Made by a program: the position numbers and the translations under genes
The notes under the pieces: model-generated
What the model saw: only the letters and a program-made list of their open reading frames with translations
What the model was told of the DNA's origin: nothing
Database searches by the model: none
Shown here: positions 23,803 through 31,479 of the stretch, in pieces
How positions within the stretch are numbered: position 1 is the first letter of the stretch
How the letters are laid out: each line of letters begins with the position of its first letter
NCBI GenBank assembly: GCA_045121595.1
Contig: JBGVGI010000069.1
Location: forward strand, 1-64,000
Length of the DNA stretch: 64,000 nucleotides
From: Fumia sp045121595
GTDB taxonomy: Bacteria; Bacillota; Clostridia; Oscillospirales; Ruminococcaceae
Direction: 5' to 3'

Positions 23803-24687
23803 TTATTCTGTTTCACCCATAGCAGCTGCGTCAATTTTAGCCTGTTCTTCTTCGGCTTTTGCTTTCAAAGTTTCAATTTCTTCTGCACTCAGGCAGTTAT
23901 CAAGGCTTTCGTAATTAGCAGGGTCATAGGTTGAAAGAGTTACACTTTTAATTACAATATCCTCGGCAGGGCGTTTTACCGTAAGAATTTCGGCACCCTG
24001 TTCTTCAAACTTTTTAATCTCTTCGTCACTGTACGGATCCTCAGTGTATTCTGCAGTAGCCATAGCATTCACGATATCCATACCCGAGATAACTTTACCG
24101 AACACCGAATGATACTGCGAATAAGCGGGTACGCCGCCCATAGTTTCAAAAGCATATTTCATCATCACGGGATATGACATGCTTTCCATCTGTTCACGGT
24201 CAAAGTCTGTAAGTGCTATATCGCCAAGGAAGAAAGAACGGGAATCATAGTAATAGTTTTTAAAAACTTTCCCCTGACCATAAGTAATAGTGCAAAGACT
24301 TCCTGCAAAAGGCCAAAGGTTATTGGAATACTGAACTTTCTGCGGTTTTCCGTTAATACTGTCTGCTTCAAGTCCTTCTTTATCAGAAGCTCCGAAAGCA
24401 GTGAGCATATATTCGGGCTCAATGCGGAACACGTTTGTATTGTTATAAAAGCCTTCTTCAACGAGATACTTGAAGTTTTCCACCACTTCGGGAACTTCAT
24501 CGGTATAAAGAAGCACTGTCACTTCACCGAGAGTTGTATCAAAAATTGCAATATCGTCCCCTTTTTCAGGTGCTTCAAGTTGAATGTAGTTAATGTTTTT
24601 AGGGTCTATACTGCCATTACCCGTGCAACCCGAAAGAACCATAACCGAAACAAGCAACAAAGGGACTATTTTAAGTATATTTTTCAT
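23803..24687 (-). CDS. Cyclophilin-like lipoprotein
   Basis: The protein has 294 residues. The signal peptide ends in the lipobox VLSGC (Cys21), so it should be anchored outside the cell. A cyclophilin domain follows (about 45-255), but its catalytic blocks are changed: FHRV reads VFRIEPEYML, and NGSQFF is replaced by DSRSFFLGD. It may therefore have weak or no isomerase activity. The C-terminal tail is acidic and helical. It may act as an extracytoplasmic folding factor beside the cytoplasmic cyclophilin. Confidence 0.85.
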   Translation of the reverse strand: MKNILKIVPLLLVSVMVLSGCTGNGSIDPKNINYIQLEAPEKGDDIAIFDTTLGEVTVLLYTDEVPEVVENFKYLVEEGFYNNTNVFRIEPEYMLTAFGASDKEGLEADSINGKPQKVQYSNNLWPFAGSLCTITYGQGKVFKNYYYDSRSFFLGDIALTDFDREQMESMSYPVMMKYAFETMGGVPAYSQYHSVFGKVISGMDIVNAMATAEYTEDPYSDEEIKKFEEQGAEILTVKRPAEDIVIKSVTLSTYDPANYESLDNCLSAEEIETLKAKAEEEQAKIDAAAMGETE

Positions 24688-24702
24688 TTTTTATTCCTTT
24701 CA

Positions 24703-26844
24703 TTAAATCCTTATGATTTTTTGCAGAAGTGAATGTATTAAAAGCCAGATTAAAGGATAACTGAACATCATAAACGGTGTAAGCTGTTTGGTAGCGCCAA
24801 GGAAACCGAAAACTGCAATAAGCAACGCCCCCAAAACAACGGAGCAGATTGCCACAACCGAGGCAATTTTCATCATTATTTTCACTTTCTTTGCCGCAGA
24901 AACAGAGCAGGACATTGAATAAAACGTGCCGTCATTCACGGCAACTGCAGGGCGTACCTTAACAGGCTGACTGCAATCTTCGTAAAGTTTGTTGAGTTTC
25001 ACGGGCATAATTTTAAAGAAGTCTGCCTCAACACCAAAAACTTCGGAAAGACGTTTTTTTGTAATGATGGAATCCGAAGTTTTCACAGTAAGTGCCACGT
25101 CACTTTCAAAAATCATACGAACGGCCTCTTCGGTTTCAACAGTAGGCTGAAGCGAGAAGATAAATACCGCCGTAAGCTCACCCGAAGCCGAAAGATAAAC
25201 CAGATCACTTCCCTCAGAAGTAAACCTTTTTTCATAGTCGATACTTGGCACACGGATATTATGGGTTGACATAAGCTCACGGTTCCCGATAAGAATACGT
25301 CTGTTGTCTATCCAGGCAGAAATTCCGAGTCCGTCCTCATAATGAAGGTTTTCGGCTTTACTCAAAAGCTCAGTTTTTCCTTCAATAATTCTCAGAAAAG
25401 TATGAGTGAGAATACTGTCAGCACAGTTAAGCACACTTGCAGCATCAAGGATAGCTTCGTCAATTCTCATTCCTTCAAAGGTTTTAATTCCGTTTAAGAC
25501 AACCGATTCCTGAGGAAAAAGTTCTTTTGCATCAGTAACGGCTACGTTTACTTCACTGTACTCGACACCGCTTTTTTCTCCGCTTATAAAACAGTTAAAA
25601 AGCGAAGTGATTTTAGAGCATTTCAAAAGTGGTGAACAAACTGCAAAAAGATTTACCGCCGAAGCAAACACGCACACAAAAGCCGTAAGAACAGTCATTG
25701 CAAGATGCTGCTGCAGAGTGAAAAGAAAGACGAAAAGTGCCGTAACAATTGCACCCGCCGTACCGAAAATGGTAACGTCACGCGCAGTTTTATCGGTTGC
25801 ATCCATCGAGAATGAAAGCTCCGAAAAATCCGAAATCTCCTCAACCTTTCTATTAACAACAGGATAAGGATTACCTTTTGTAAGTCCCTTGCTAAGTTCG
25901 GTTGCGGCACGGTTATCCCAGATAACAAGTCCTTCAAAAGTATCATCCATACTTTTGAGAGTTCTTATATTGTTAAGCGCCGTTTTAAGCGTCATACCTT
26001 TTGCGAAAAAGGCAAGTGCCATAATCAGTATGCCCACAGGCAGATACTGATGGATATTGGCATTTGTAAGACCTTTGGGGAAAATAAGTTGTGTGAGATA
26101 CTGCAAAATGCAGAAAAGATATGCAACAGTCGGTATAATATCGCGATTTTCTTCCATTTTTCTTATCGATTTGATACCGCTTATGATTACGGGGATACCA
26201 AAAATCCCCGCAATAATGCCAATTACTCCCGCTATAACAAGCATAGCAATCGGGACTTCCCCGAGTTCTGCGGCGGCGTTAGAGTAAATCATCATCGACA
26301 TTCCAAGTGATAAAAGGGAAAGCACCAAAAGCAAAACACCTTTTGCAACTGCTGAGTTTTTTTCACTTAAAATGATATTTTCCCACTGCGCAAAAGGAGA
26401 ATTTTTAATCTTCTCCACAAGTTTGGCAAATGAAGGGGCAACGTCTATTCTGCGGTCAGCATCAGGTTCTTCACGTTCTCTGTTGAAATGAAGTTGTAAC
26501 GAATCGGAGTTTTCCTCCTCCTCTTTTTCGGCAGGAACGGGTTTAGGTGGCTTCTGTCCTTCACGTATCGTTTCGATATCAATAGAAATAGGGCCACTGT
26601 TTTCAATTTTTGCAACTACCTTTTCTTCCGTTACTTTTTTTATCTGTGTCGTGTCACTTCTTATAACGGCTTTCTGAGTAACGAAACGTTTAGTCGGAAG
26701 TTCTTCTTCCTTTAATTCTTTTTCTTTTATTTTTTCTCCGGAGATATCTTTTATAAGCGCATCCACATCAAGAGGCTTCTCGGGAGTCTTGGGCAAACCG
26801 ACTTCCAACAAAATATCATCCAGTGAAAAATCTTTATCGTTCAT
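24703..26844 (-). CDS. Degenerate P-type-ATPase-like membrane protein
   Basis: The protein has 713 residues. A charged, disordered N-terminal region (about 1-150) is followed by hydrophobic segments near 165-190, 198-225, 236-255, 267-283, 357-405 and 657-710. Between them lies a cytoplasmic part resembling P1B-type ATPase P and N domains: GLGISAWIDNRRILIGNREL matches the nucleotide-domain motif, and VAVNDGTFYSM sits where GDGxND is expected. The phosphorylation motif DKTGT is replaced by Asp438-Ala-Lys-Glu-Leu. It is therefore probably not an active pump. It has a strong ribosome site and lies between an rRNA methyltransferase gene and a lipoprotein gene. Confidence 0.65.
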   Translation of the reverse strand: MNDKDFSLDDILLEVGLPKTPEKPLDVDALIKDISGEKIKEKELKEEELPTKRFVTQKAVIRSDTTQIKKVTEEKVVAKIENSGPISIDIETIREGQKPPKPVPAEKEEEENSDSLQLHFNREREEPDADRRIDVAPSFAKLVEKIKNSPFAQWENIILSEKNSAVAKGVLLLVLSLLSLGMSMMIYSNAAAELGEVPIAMLVIAGVIGIIAGIFGIPVIISGIKSIRKMEENRDIIPTVAYLFCILQYLTQLIFPKGLTNANIHQYLPVGILIMALAFFAKGMTLKTALNNIRTLKSMDDTFEGLVIWDNRAATELSKGLTKGNPYPVVNRKVEEISDFSELSFSMDATDKTARDVTIFGTAGAIVTALFVFLFTLQQHLAMTVLTAFVCVFASAVNLFAVCSPLLKCSKITSLFNCFISGEKSGVEYSEVNVAVTDAKELFPQESVVLNGIKTFEGMRIDEAILDAASVLNCADSILTHTFLRIIEGKTELLSKAENLHYEDGLGISAWIDNRRILIGNRELMSTHNIRVPSIDYEKRFTSEGSDLVYLSASGELTAVFIFSLQPTVETEEAVRMIFESDVALTVKTSDSIITKKRLSEVFGVEADFFKIMPVKLNKLYEDCSQPVKVRPAVAVNDGTFYSMSCSVSAAKKVKIMMKIASVVAICSVVLGALLIAVFGFLGATKQLTPFMMFSYPLIWLLIHSLLQKIIRI

Positions 26845-26861
26845 TCGGTTGTCCTCCTTTT

Positions 26862-27686
26862 TTATTTTGGTGTAAATGCCTTTAGATTACTGCGTTGTCT
26901 TGCAACCTCGTACATCACGATTCCACCTGCAACAGAAGCATTTAAGGAAGTGATTTTTCCCTTCATCGGCAAGGTTACTAAAACGTCGCATTTTTCTTTT
27001 AAGAGTCTGCTCATTCCTCTGCCTTCGGAGCCTACCACCAAAGCGACTCCGCCTGAGAAATCAGTCTGACACCAGGTTTCACCGTTCATATCACAACCGT
27101 AAACCCAGATACCTTTTTCTTTAAGCTCGTCCACGGTGGTCGCAAGGTTTGAAACTCTTGCCACAAACACGTGAGCCGCCGCTCCTGCAGACGCTTTGTA
27201 AACTGCAGGGGTAACACCTACGTTACGGCGTTTCGGAATAATAATACCGTGAGCACCCGCCGTTTCAGCCGTTCTTATCAGAGCGCCTAAATTATGCGGA
27301 TCTTCGATTTCATCTGCAATTATAATAAAAGGTTTTTCACCAAGTGTTTCTGCTCTCTCGAGAATATCCTGAACAGTGTGATACTGCACCGCCGAAAGGG
27401 TGAGCAACACGCCCTGATGGTTAATATTACCTGCCATAGAAGACATTTTCTGCGCCGAAACTTCCTTCACGGGGTAACCTTTTTGCTTTGCAATAGAGAT
27501 AATCTTCAAAACAGAACCGGTAGCCTGTCCACTCGCAACAAAAACAGTATCAACCTTATCCTCACTGTTTAACGCTTCAAGCACTGCGTTTCTGCCGGCT
27601 ACCACGTTTTCATAGCCACCTTTTTCTTCTCTTTCAAAATTATTAGGTTTTTTAAAGTCATTTTTCTTAAAATCGTTTCTTTTCAT
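26862..27686 (-). CDS. rlmB: SpoU/TrmH-type RNA 2'-O-methyltransferase, RlmB-like
   Basis: The protein has 274 residues. A lysine/asparagine-rich N-terminal tail precedes an L30e-like substrate-binding domain (about 25-100, VVAGRNAVLEALNS) and a knotted SPOUT methyltransferase domain. The three SpoU motifs are visible: DPHNLGALIRTAETAGAHGI, LVVGSEGRGMSRL and IPMKG-like LPMKGKITSLNASVA. RlmB methylates 23S rRNA G2251. The ATG with GGGCGTG upstream is used, because an earlier in-frame start lies inside the promoter. Confidence 0.9.
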   Translation of the reverse strand: MKRNDFKKNDFKKPNNFEREEKGGYENVVAGRNAVLEALNSEDKVDTVFVASGQATGSVLKIISIAKQKGYPVKEVSAQKMSSMAGNINHQGVLLTLSAVQYHTVQDILERAETLGEKPFIIIADEIEDPHNLGALIRTAETAGAHGIIIPKRRNVGVTPAVYKASAGAAAHVFVARVSNLATTVDELKEKGIWVYGCDMNGETWCQTDFSGGVALVVGSEGRGMSRLLKEKCDVLVTLPMKGKITSLNASVAGGIVMYEVARQRSNLKAFTPK

Positions 27687-27720
27687 ATTTTCACGCCCAT
27701 TCAAATATTCATACAGAATT

Positions 27721-27749
27721 ATTTTAACATATTTTTTTGTCAAATACAA
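27721..27749 (-). promoter_or_regulatory. Promoter of the rlmB-ATPase-like-cyclophilin operon
   Basis: TTGTAT, 17 bases, TAAAAT, reading leftward. A TTGACA lies inside the spacer but has no properly placed -10. Confidence 0.55.
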
Positions 27750-27766
27750 TGAAAATTTGATGAATA

Positions 27767-28027
27767 TCAAAAGAAAATGTAAGCGAGTGCAAATAAGAGT
27801 ACGGGGTCGGAGTCTTCTTCCATAAGCAGGAGAAAAAGACAGAGCAAAATAAGTCTGTCTTTGTCCATACTTTTTAATATATTTTTAACGGGATTAGGAA
27901 GAAAATCAGGAGAGTTTCCCTTTAGCTTTTCTACCGATTTTTTCTGCATTTCGCGCACTCTTTTTTCGGCGTCACGTTGCATCGCCATAATTTCCGACGG
28001 AGTATAACCGCTGTTAAACTGTGCCAT
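27767..28027 (-). CDS. Small protein with a hydrophobic C-terminus, unknown function
   Basis: The protein has 86 residues. The N-terminal half is charged and helical (SEIMAMQRDAEKRVREMQ). The C-terminal third is hydrophobic, broken by an acidic MEEDSDP turn, and ends ALAYIFF, so it could form a membrane hairpin. It is last in a tight three-gene unit with the two proteins described next. I do not recognise a named family. Confidence 0.65.
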   Translation of the reverse strand: MAQFNSGYTPSEIMAMQRDAEKRVREMQKKSVEKLKGNSPDFLPNPVKNILKSMDKDRLILLCLFLLLMEEDSDPVLLFALAYIFF

Positions 28028-28033
28028 AATTAC

Positions 28034-28366
28034 CTATCCTAACAGATTAGTAAGTATACCGCTTTCCTTGAGTTCAGGAAACAATGAAATAAGCTTCATT
28101 ATTTTCACTGCATCGTCGACCTTTTTCTGACGTTCTTTTTTCAGAAGCGGTTTTAAGGATTTCAAAAGCGTGGTGTTCGGGTTTTCCTTGTTAAAGCTCC
28201 CCATAAGCTTTTGCAGTTTTAAAATATCGTCGGGCGAAAAAGGGTTTTCTTCCGAAGTTTTTTCTTCCTCGGAATTAAGTCCCAACATTTTTGTAAGCTC
28301 ATTTAACTGTTTTGCGCCCTCTTCACTGTTTAAAAAGCTTTGCAAAGCGGCAGTTAAATCTTCCAT
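28034..28366 (-). CDS. Small helical protein, unknown function
   Basis: The protein has 110 residues, is all-helical in character and contains no cysteine or membrane segment. Two predicted parts are an N-terminal LTAALQSFLNSEEGAKQLNE region and a basic C-terminal region around KPLLKKERQKKVDDAVKIMK. It sits between the other two small genes, with a gap of 6 bases to the next one. AAGGGCGA precedes the start. The function is unknown. Confidence 0.65.
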   Translation of the reverse strand: MEDLTAALQSFLNSEEGAKQLNELTKMLGLNSEEEKTSEENPFSPDDILKLQKLMGSFNKENPNTTLLKSLKPLLKKERQKKVDDAVKIMKLISLFPELKESGILTNLLG

Positions 28367-28387
28367 AAAATCGCCCTTTCTTAAGAT

Positions 28388-28624
28388 TTATTCACCGAGT
28401 ATCTTTTTTAACGTCTGCTGTGCTTCCTTGGTATTGATAAGCTTCTGTGCAAGTGCAGGATTTTTAAGAAAAGTCTGTAATTTTTTATTCTCTTCGGAAT
28501 TTAAATTTCCTAAAACGTTATCAAATTTCCCCGCTTCAAGCTGAGATTTTAAAATTTTCGGGTCTTTACCGAGTTTTTGACCTACCATATTAAGGAGTTT
28601 GTCGAGATTTGGATTGTTCTGCAT
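28388..28624 (-). CDS. Small helical protein, unknown function
   Basis: The protein has 78 residues and begins MQNNPNLDKLLNMVGQKLG. It is helical throughout and rich in Lys, Leu and Asn, with repeated short segments resembling NPxLxxKLxxT-type helices (KNPALAQKLINTKEAQ). It is first in the three-gene unit; an AGGTG ribosome site precedes the ATG. It is divergent from the phosphoesterase gene. The function is unknown. Confidence 0.65.
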   Translation of the reverse strand: MQNNPNLDKLLNMVGQKLGKDPKILKSQLEAGKFDNVLGNLNSEENKKLQTFLKNPALAQKLINTKEAQQTLKKILGE

Positions 28625-28637
28625 AATTACACCTCAT

Positions 28638-28666
28638 TTGACCAAATTACAAGTTTATATTATACT
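28638..28666 (+). promoter_or_regulatory. Promoter of the phosphoesterase gene
   Basis: TTGACC, 17 bases, TATACT. A leftward TATAAT overlaps it (28657-28662) and may serve the small-protein operon, but without a clear -35. Confidence 0.7.
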
Positions 28667-28708
28667 TATGTTATAGAAGTTAAATTTATTTTACCGAGAG
28701 GAAATTTT

Positions 28709-29188
28709 ATGCGTATAATTGTTGTTTCTGACACCCACAAAAGATTTAATCAGTTTTATGACATTGTTATGAAACATAAAAACGAAGCTTTTATGTTTAT
28801 CCATTTAGGAGACGGGCAAAGAGAAGTTGAAGATATGCTTGACCTTTTTCCCGACTTGAATCTCGTTTCAGTAAGAGGAAACTGCGATTTTGCATCCCTT
28901 GAACCCGAAACCCGTGTTGTTTTTGCAGGAGATGAGCGAATTTTATGCACTCACGGATACACCTTGTCGGTAAAACATTCCCTTGAACCTTTAAAACAAA
29001 AGGCAAAGGAAGAAAACTGCCGTATTGCATTATATGGTCACACCCACAAAAGTGACACCCGATACGAAGACGGAATTTATATCTTAAATCCCGGAAGCCC
29101 CTCAGAACCTCGTGACTACACCCCGTCATACGGGATAATCGATATAGAAAAAAACGGAATTTTACCCTTTATAGTAAAAATAAAATAG
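28709..29188 (+). CDS. YfcE/MJ0936-family metallophosphoesterase
   Basis: The protein has 159 residues. The calcineurin-like motifs are all present: VVSDTH (residues 5-10), HLGDG, VRGNCDF, CTHGYTLS and YGHTHK. This set coordinates a dinuclear metal centre. Family members cleave phosphodiesters or phosphomonoesters, and the natural substrate is unknown. The ATG is preceded by GAGAGGAAA; an in-frame extension upstream crosses the promoter. Its 3' end abuts the first copy of the duplicated terminator. Confidence 0.92.
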   Translation: MRIIVVSDTHKRFNQFYDIVMKHKNEAFMFIHLGDGQREVEDMLDLFPDLNLVSVRGNCDFASLEPETRVVFAGDERILCTHGYTLSVKHSLEPLKQKAKEENCRIALYGHTHKSDTRYEDGIYILNPGSPSEPRDYTPSYGIIDIEKNGILPFIVKIK

Positions 29189-29209
29189 CCGATGCTTTAA
29201 GCATCGGCT
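29182..29209. repeat. 28-bp direct repeat, copy 1 (terminator hairpin)
   Basis: This contains the perfect hairpin AGCCGATGC-TTTAA-GCATCGGCT after AAAAT, and is followed by GTTTTTC. It is identical over 28 bases to copy 2 at 29719-29746. It terminates the phosphoesterase gene. Confidence 0.85.
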
Positions 29210-29224
29210 GTTTTTCACTTGTAA

Positions 29225-29273
29225 GCCTTCTCCAGTGGGAGAAGGTGCTGAACGCAGTGAAGCGGATGAGGTG
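29225..29273. repeat. Left inverted repeat of the nuclease cassette
   Basis: About 49 bases. It begins GCCTTCTCCAGTGGGAGAAG (itself a hairpin) and ends GCGGATGAGGTG. It is an imperfect inverted copy of 29652-29697. Confidence 0.8.
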
Positions 29274-29278
29274 CTTCC

Positions 29279-29647
29279 TTATTCTTTCAAATCAGAATTT
29301 TTCAGAGAAAGCCTATTCAAAATATCTTCTGTAACGGCATTAAAATTATTATTGATATCACGATTGTGATACCTTAAAACGATTATACCCCAACGGGATA
29401 ATGCCTCATCTCGTTCTTTATCTTTTATCTCGTGCTCTTTTTCTGCATGTTGAACACCATCTAATTCAATAACAATTTTCTTTTCAGCTATATAGAAGTC
29501 AACTATATAATTTTCAATATTATGTTGTCTTCTCACATTTACAGGTAATTTCTTTAAAAAATCATACCATAAATGTTTTTCTTCTTTTGTCATATTTTTT
29601 CGTAATATTCTTGCGTTTTGCACAAGATTTTTATTATATGGTAGCAT
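29279..29647 (-). CDS. DUF559 (Vsr-like) endonuclease-domain protein
   Basis: The protein has 122 residues. The DUF559 core is complete: RRQHNIENYIVDFYI with Asp50, KIVIELDGVQH with Glu61, and the closing GIIVLRYHNRDI. This is a PD-(D/E)XK-like fold related to Vsr mismatch endonucleases. The N-terminal helix LRKNMTKEEKHLW is also typical. Its ribosome site GAGGTG is the inner end of the right inverted repeat, so the element carries its own translation signal. The biological role of solo DUF559 proteins is unknown. Confidence 0.85.
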   Translation of the reverse strand: MLPYNKNLVQNARILRKNMTKEEKHLWYDFLKKLPVNVRRQHNIENYIVDFYIAEKKIVIELDGVQHAEKEHEIKDKERDEALSRWGIIVLRYHNRDINNNFNAVTEDILNRLSLKNSDLKE

Positions 29648-29651
29648 TTTA

Positions 29652-29697
29652 CACCTCATCCACCGCAAGCGGTCCCCCTTCTCCTGCTGGAGAAGGC
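29652..29697. repeat. Right inverted repeat of the nuclease cassette
   Basis: Begins CACCTCATCC, contains CACCGCAAGCGG and ends CTTCTCCTGCTGGAGAAGGC. It pairs with the left repeat, and its inner end is the nuclease ribosome site. Confidence 0.8.
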
Positions 29698-29718
29698 CAT
29701 TTTAAATTCCGTATTGTC

Positions 29719-29746
29719 AAAATAGCCGATGCTTTAAGCATCGGCT
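29719..29746. repeat. 28-bp direct repeat, copy 2 (terminator hairpin)
   Basis: The hairpin is identical to copy 1 and is followed by ATTTTTTA. It terminates the ROK kinase gene on the minus strand. Confidence 0.85.
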
Positions 29747-29751
29747 ATTTT

Positions 29752-30636
29752 TTATTTCATCTTATTTTCTACTGTTGCGAGCATTCCGTAAAGACCTGCG
29801 TTATTACCGAGTTTTGCGTGTCTTACTTCAACACAGCGGTAACTCGGCATAATCTTTTCGGGCAAAAGGGTGTTAATTCTGTCGATTATATACTGCTCAT
29901 TCATAATACCGCCACCGAGCACGATACAAGTGGGGTTAAAGATATGAGTGAGCGTTACAAGTCCTAAAATAATCTCATCAATCCAAGCGTTTATAATTTC
30001 TTCGGCTTTTTTCTGACCTGCGTAAAATTCTTTAAAAATCACTCTGCCACTGCCCCACTCAGGATTAGCGTCGTAAGAATTTTTAACGAGAGCCGTACAG
30101 GAAGCATACTGTTCGTAGCAACCTTTCTGACCGCAGGCACATTCTTTTCCGTCAGGATGAATGAGTATGTGACCGATTTCACCTGCAACACCTCTTGCAC
30201 CGCCGTAAACCTTGCCGTCAATAACGATAGCACCGCCTACACCCGTGCCGTGGGTTAAGCAGATAAAATCCTTTTCGCCGACAGCAGCTCCGTAATATGC
30301 CTCACCGATAGCGGCGGCATTTACGTCATTTTCAACGAAAACGGGCTTTTTATACTCTGCTTCAAGCATAGCTTTAAGCTCAGTACCCGTATAATCGGGG
30401 ATGTTCTCGTTTGCGAAAATAATGCTTCCTTTTTCGCTGTCAACCTGTCCTGCAGTTGAGATACCGACAGCATCAAATTCTTTGCAGTCGTCGATGATTT
30501 TTCTGATGTTTTTAAGCAAAACTGCGGCACCTTTTTTAGCCTCGGACGGAATTTCGTAAGCATTTTCCATCTTGCCGTCGACCATAAGAGCGGTTTTTAT
30601 CGCAGTTCCGCCTACATCGAGTGTAAGTATCTTCAT
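29752..30636 (-). CDS. nanK: ROK-family sugar kinase, probable N-acetylmannosamine kinase
   Basis: The protein has 294 residues. The ATP-binding motif is LDVGGTAIKTAL (residues 6-17), the catalytic segment VENDVNAAAIGEA holds Asp104, and the ROK zinc site is ECACGQKGCYE (Cys166, Cys168, Cys173) with a His near 156. ROK kinases phosphorylate glucose or N-acetyl sugars. Because nanE lies 14 bases or so upstream in the same direction, ManNAc is the likely substrate. Glucokinase activity cannot be excluded from sequence. Confidence 0.82.
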   Translation of the reverse strand: MKILTLDVGGTAIKTALMVDGKMENAYEIPSEAKKGAAVLLKNIRKIIDDCKEFDAVGISTAGQVDSEKGSIIFANENIPDYTGTELKAMLEAEYKKPVFVENDVNAAAIGEAYYGAAVGEKDFICLTHGTGVGGAIVIDGKVYGGARGVAGEIGHILIHPDGKECACGQKGCYEQYASCTALVKNSYDANPEWGSGRVIFKEFYAGQKKAEEIINAWIDEIILGLVTLTHIFNPTCIVLGGGIMNEQYIIDRINTLLPEKIMPSYRCVEVRHAKLGNNAGLYGMLATVENKMK

Positions 30637-30650
30637 TTTTCTACCTCAGA

Positions 30651-31337
30651 TTATTTGATAGCTGCAACAAAACGTTTTGTGATGTCACGGGGTCTTGTGA
30701 TAGCTGTACCAACTACTGCGGCAAAAGCACCTGCTTCGAGTGCTTTTTTGAGCTGGTCGGGTGCCCAGATACCGCCTTCTGCGATAACGGGAACGGAAAG
30801 CTCTGTGGAAAGGCGTTTGATAAGGTCGTAGTTGGGAAGCTCAACACCTTTTGTATAAGGAGTATAGCCGTGCATTGTTGTACCTACGAGGTCAAAACCG
30901 AGTTCTGCCGCTTTGATACCTTCTTCGTAGGAAGAAGCGTCAGCCATAAAGAGCTGATCGGGGTATTTAGCACGAACTTCTTTGAAGAATTCTTCTAAAG
31001 TTCTTCCGTCGGGACGGAGTCTGTTTGTAGCATCGATAGCGATAATAGAAACGCCTTCTTCTACCAAAGCGTCAACTTCTTTCATTGTGGGAGTGATATA
31101 TACGTCGCAATCACCGTAAACTTCTTTGATAATACCGATAGTGGGCAAATCAACAGCTTCCTTGATAGCGTGGATATCAACTACTGTATTACAACGGATA
31201 CCTGCAGCGCCACCTTCTTTTGCAGCGAACGCCATTTTTGCCATAAATTCAGAGCCGTGAAGAGGTTCATCGGGCAAAGCCTGACAAGAAACGATAAGTT
31301 TACCTTTGATTTTTGCTAAAATTTCCTGATTTGTCAT
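30651..31337 (-). CDS. nanE: N-acetylmannosamine-6-phosphate 2-epimerase
   Basis: The protein has 228 residues. This TIM-barrel enzyme converts ManNAc-6-P to GlcNAc-6-P in sialic acid breakdown. Family segments are LIVSCQALPDEPLHGSEFMA, AGIRCNTVVDI, IGIIKEVYGD, FDLVGTTMHGYTPYT and PVIAEGGIWAPDQ, covering the catalytic Lys and phosphate-binding loops. The ATG follows GAAAGGTC. It is co-transcribed with the ROK kinase, which would act just before it. No sialic acid lyase or transporter gene is visible in the window. Confidence 0.93.
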   Translation of the reverse strand: MTNQEILAKIKGKLIVSCQALPDEPLHGSEFMAKMAFAAKEGGAAGIRCNTVVDIHAIKEAVDLPTIGIIKEVYGDCDVYITPTMKEVDALVEEGVSIIAIDATNRLRPDGRTLEEFFKEVRAKYPDQLFMADASSYEEGIKAAELGFDLVGTTMHGYTPYTKGVELPNYDLIKRLSTELSVPVIAEGGIWAPDQLKKALEAGAFAAVVGTAITRPRDITKRFVAAIK

Positions 31338-31412
31338 AATTATTGACCTTTCTGACCACTTAATTTTAAGAAAAGCCTTACCGTGGACAAGCAAGACATA
31401 TTGTCAATTAGA

Positions 31413-31441
31413 ATTATACCATATTGAAAAATAAAAAACAA
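31413..31441 (-). promoter_or_regulatory. Promoter of the nanE-nanK operon
   Basis: TTGTTT, 17 bases, TATAAT, reading leftward, giving a leader of about 70 bases. Confidence 0.6.
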
Positions 31442-31479
31442 TACAAAAAGAAAAATTGTGTTTAACAAAAGCTTTTGCT

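Larger units (their letters stand above)
29225..29697. mobile_element. Small DUF559-nuclease cassette bounded by inverted repeats
   Basis: A single gene lies between imperfect 46-49-base terminal inverted repeats. The whole unit is flanked by 28-bp direct repeats of the terminator of the neighbouring genes. No transposase is present. The structure suggests an inserted non-autonomous element or a homing-type unit carrying its own nuclease. The bases between the right inverted repeat and direct-repeat copy 2 (29698-29718) weakly resemble the end of the phosphoesterase gene, as expected if more than the hairpin was duplicated. Confidence 0.55.

Noticed and set aside
29225..29697. A classical insertion sequence
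   Set aside because: There is no transposase, and the flanking duplication is 28 bp, much longer than IS target duplications.
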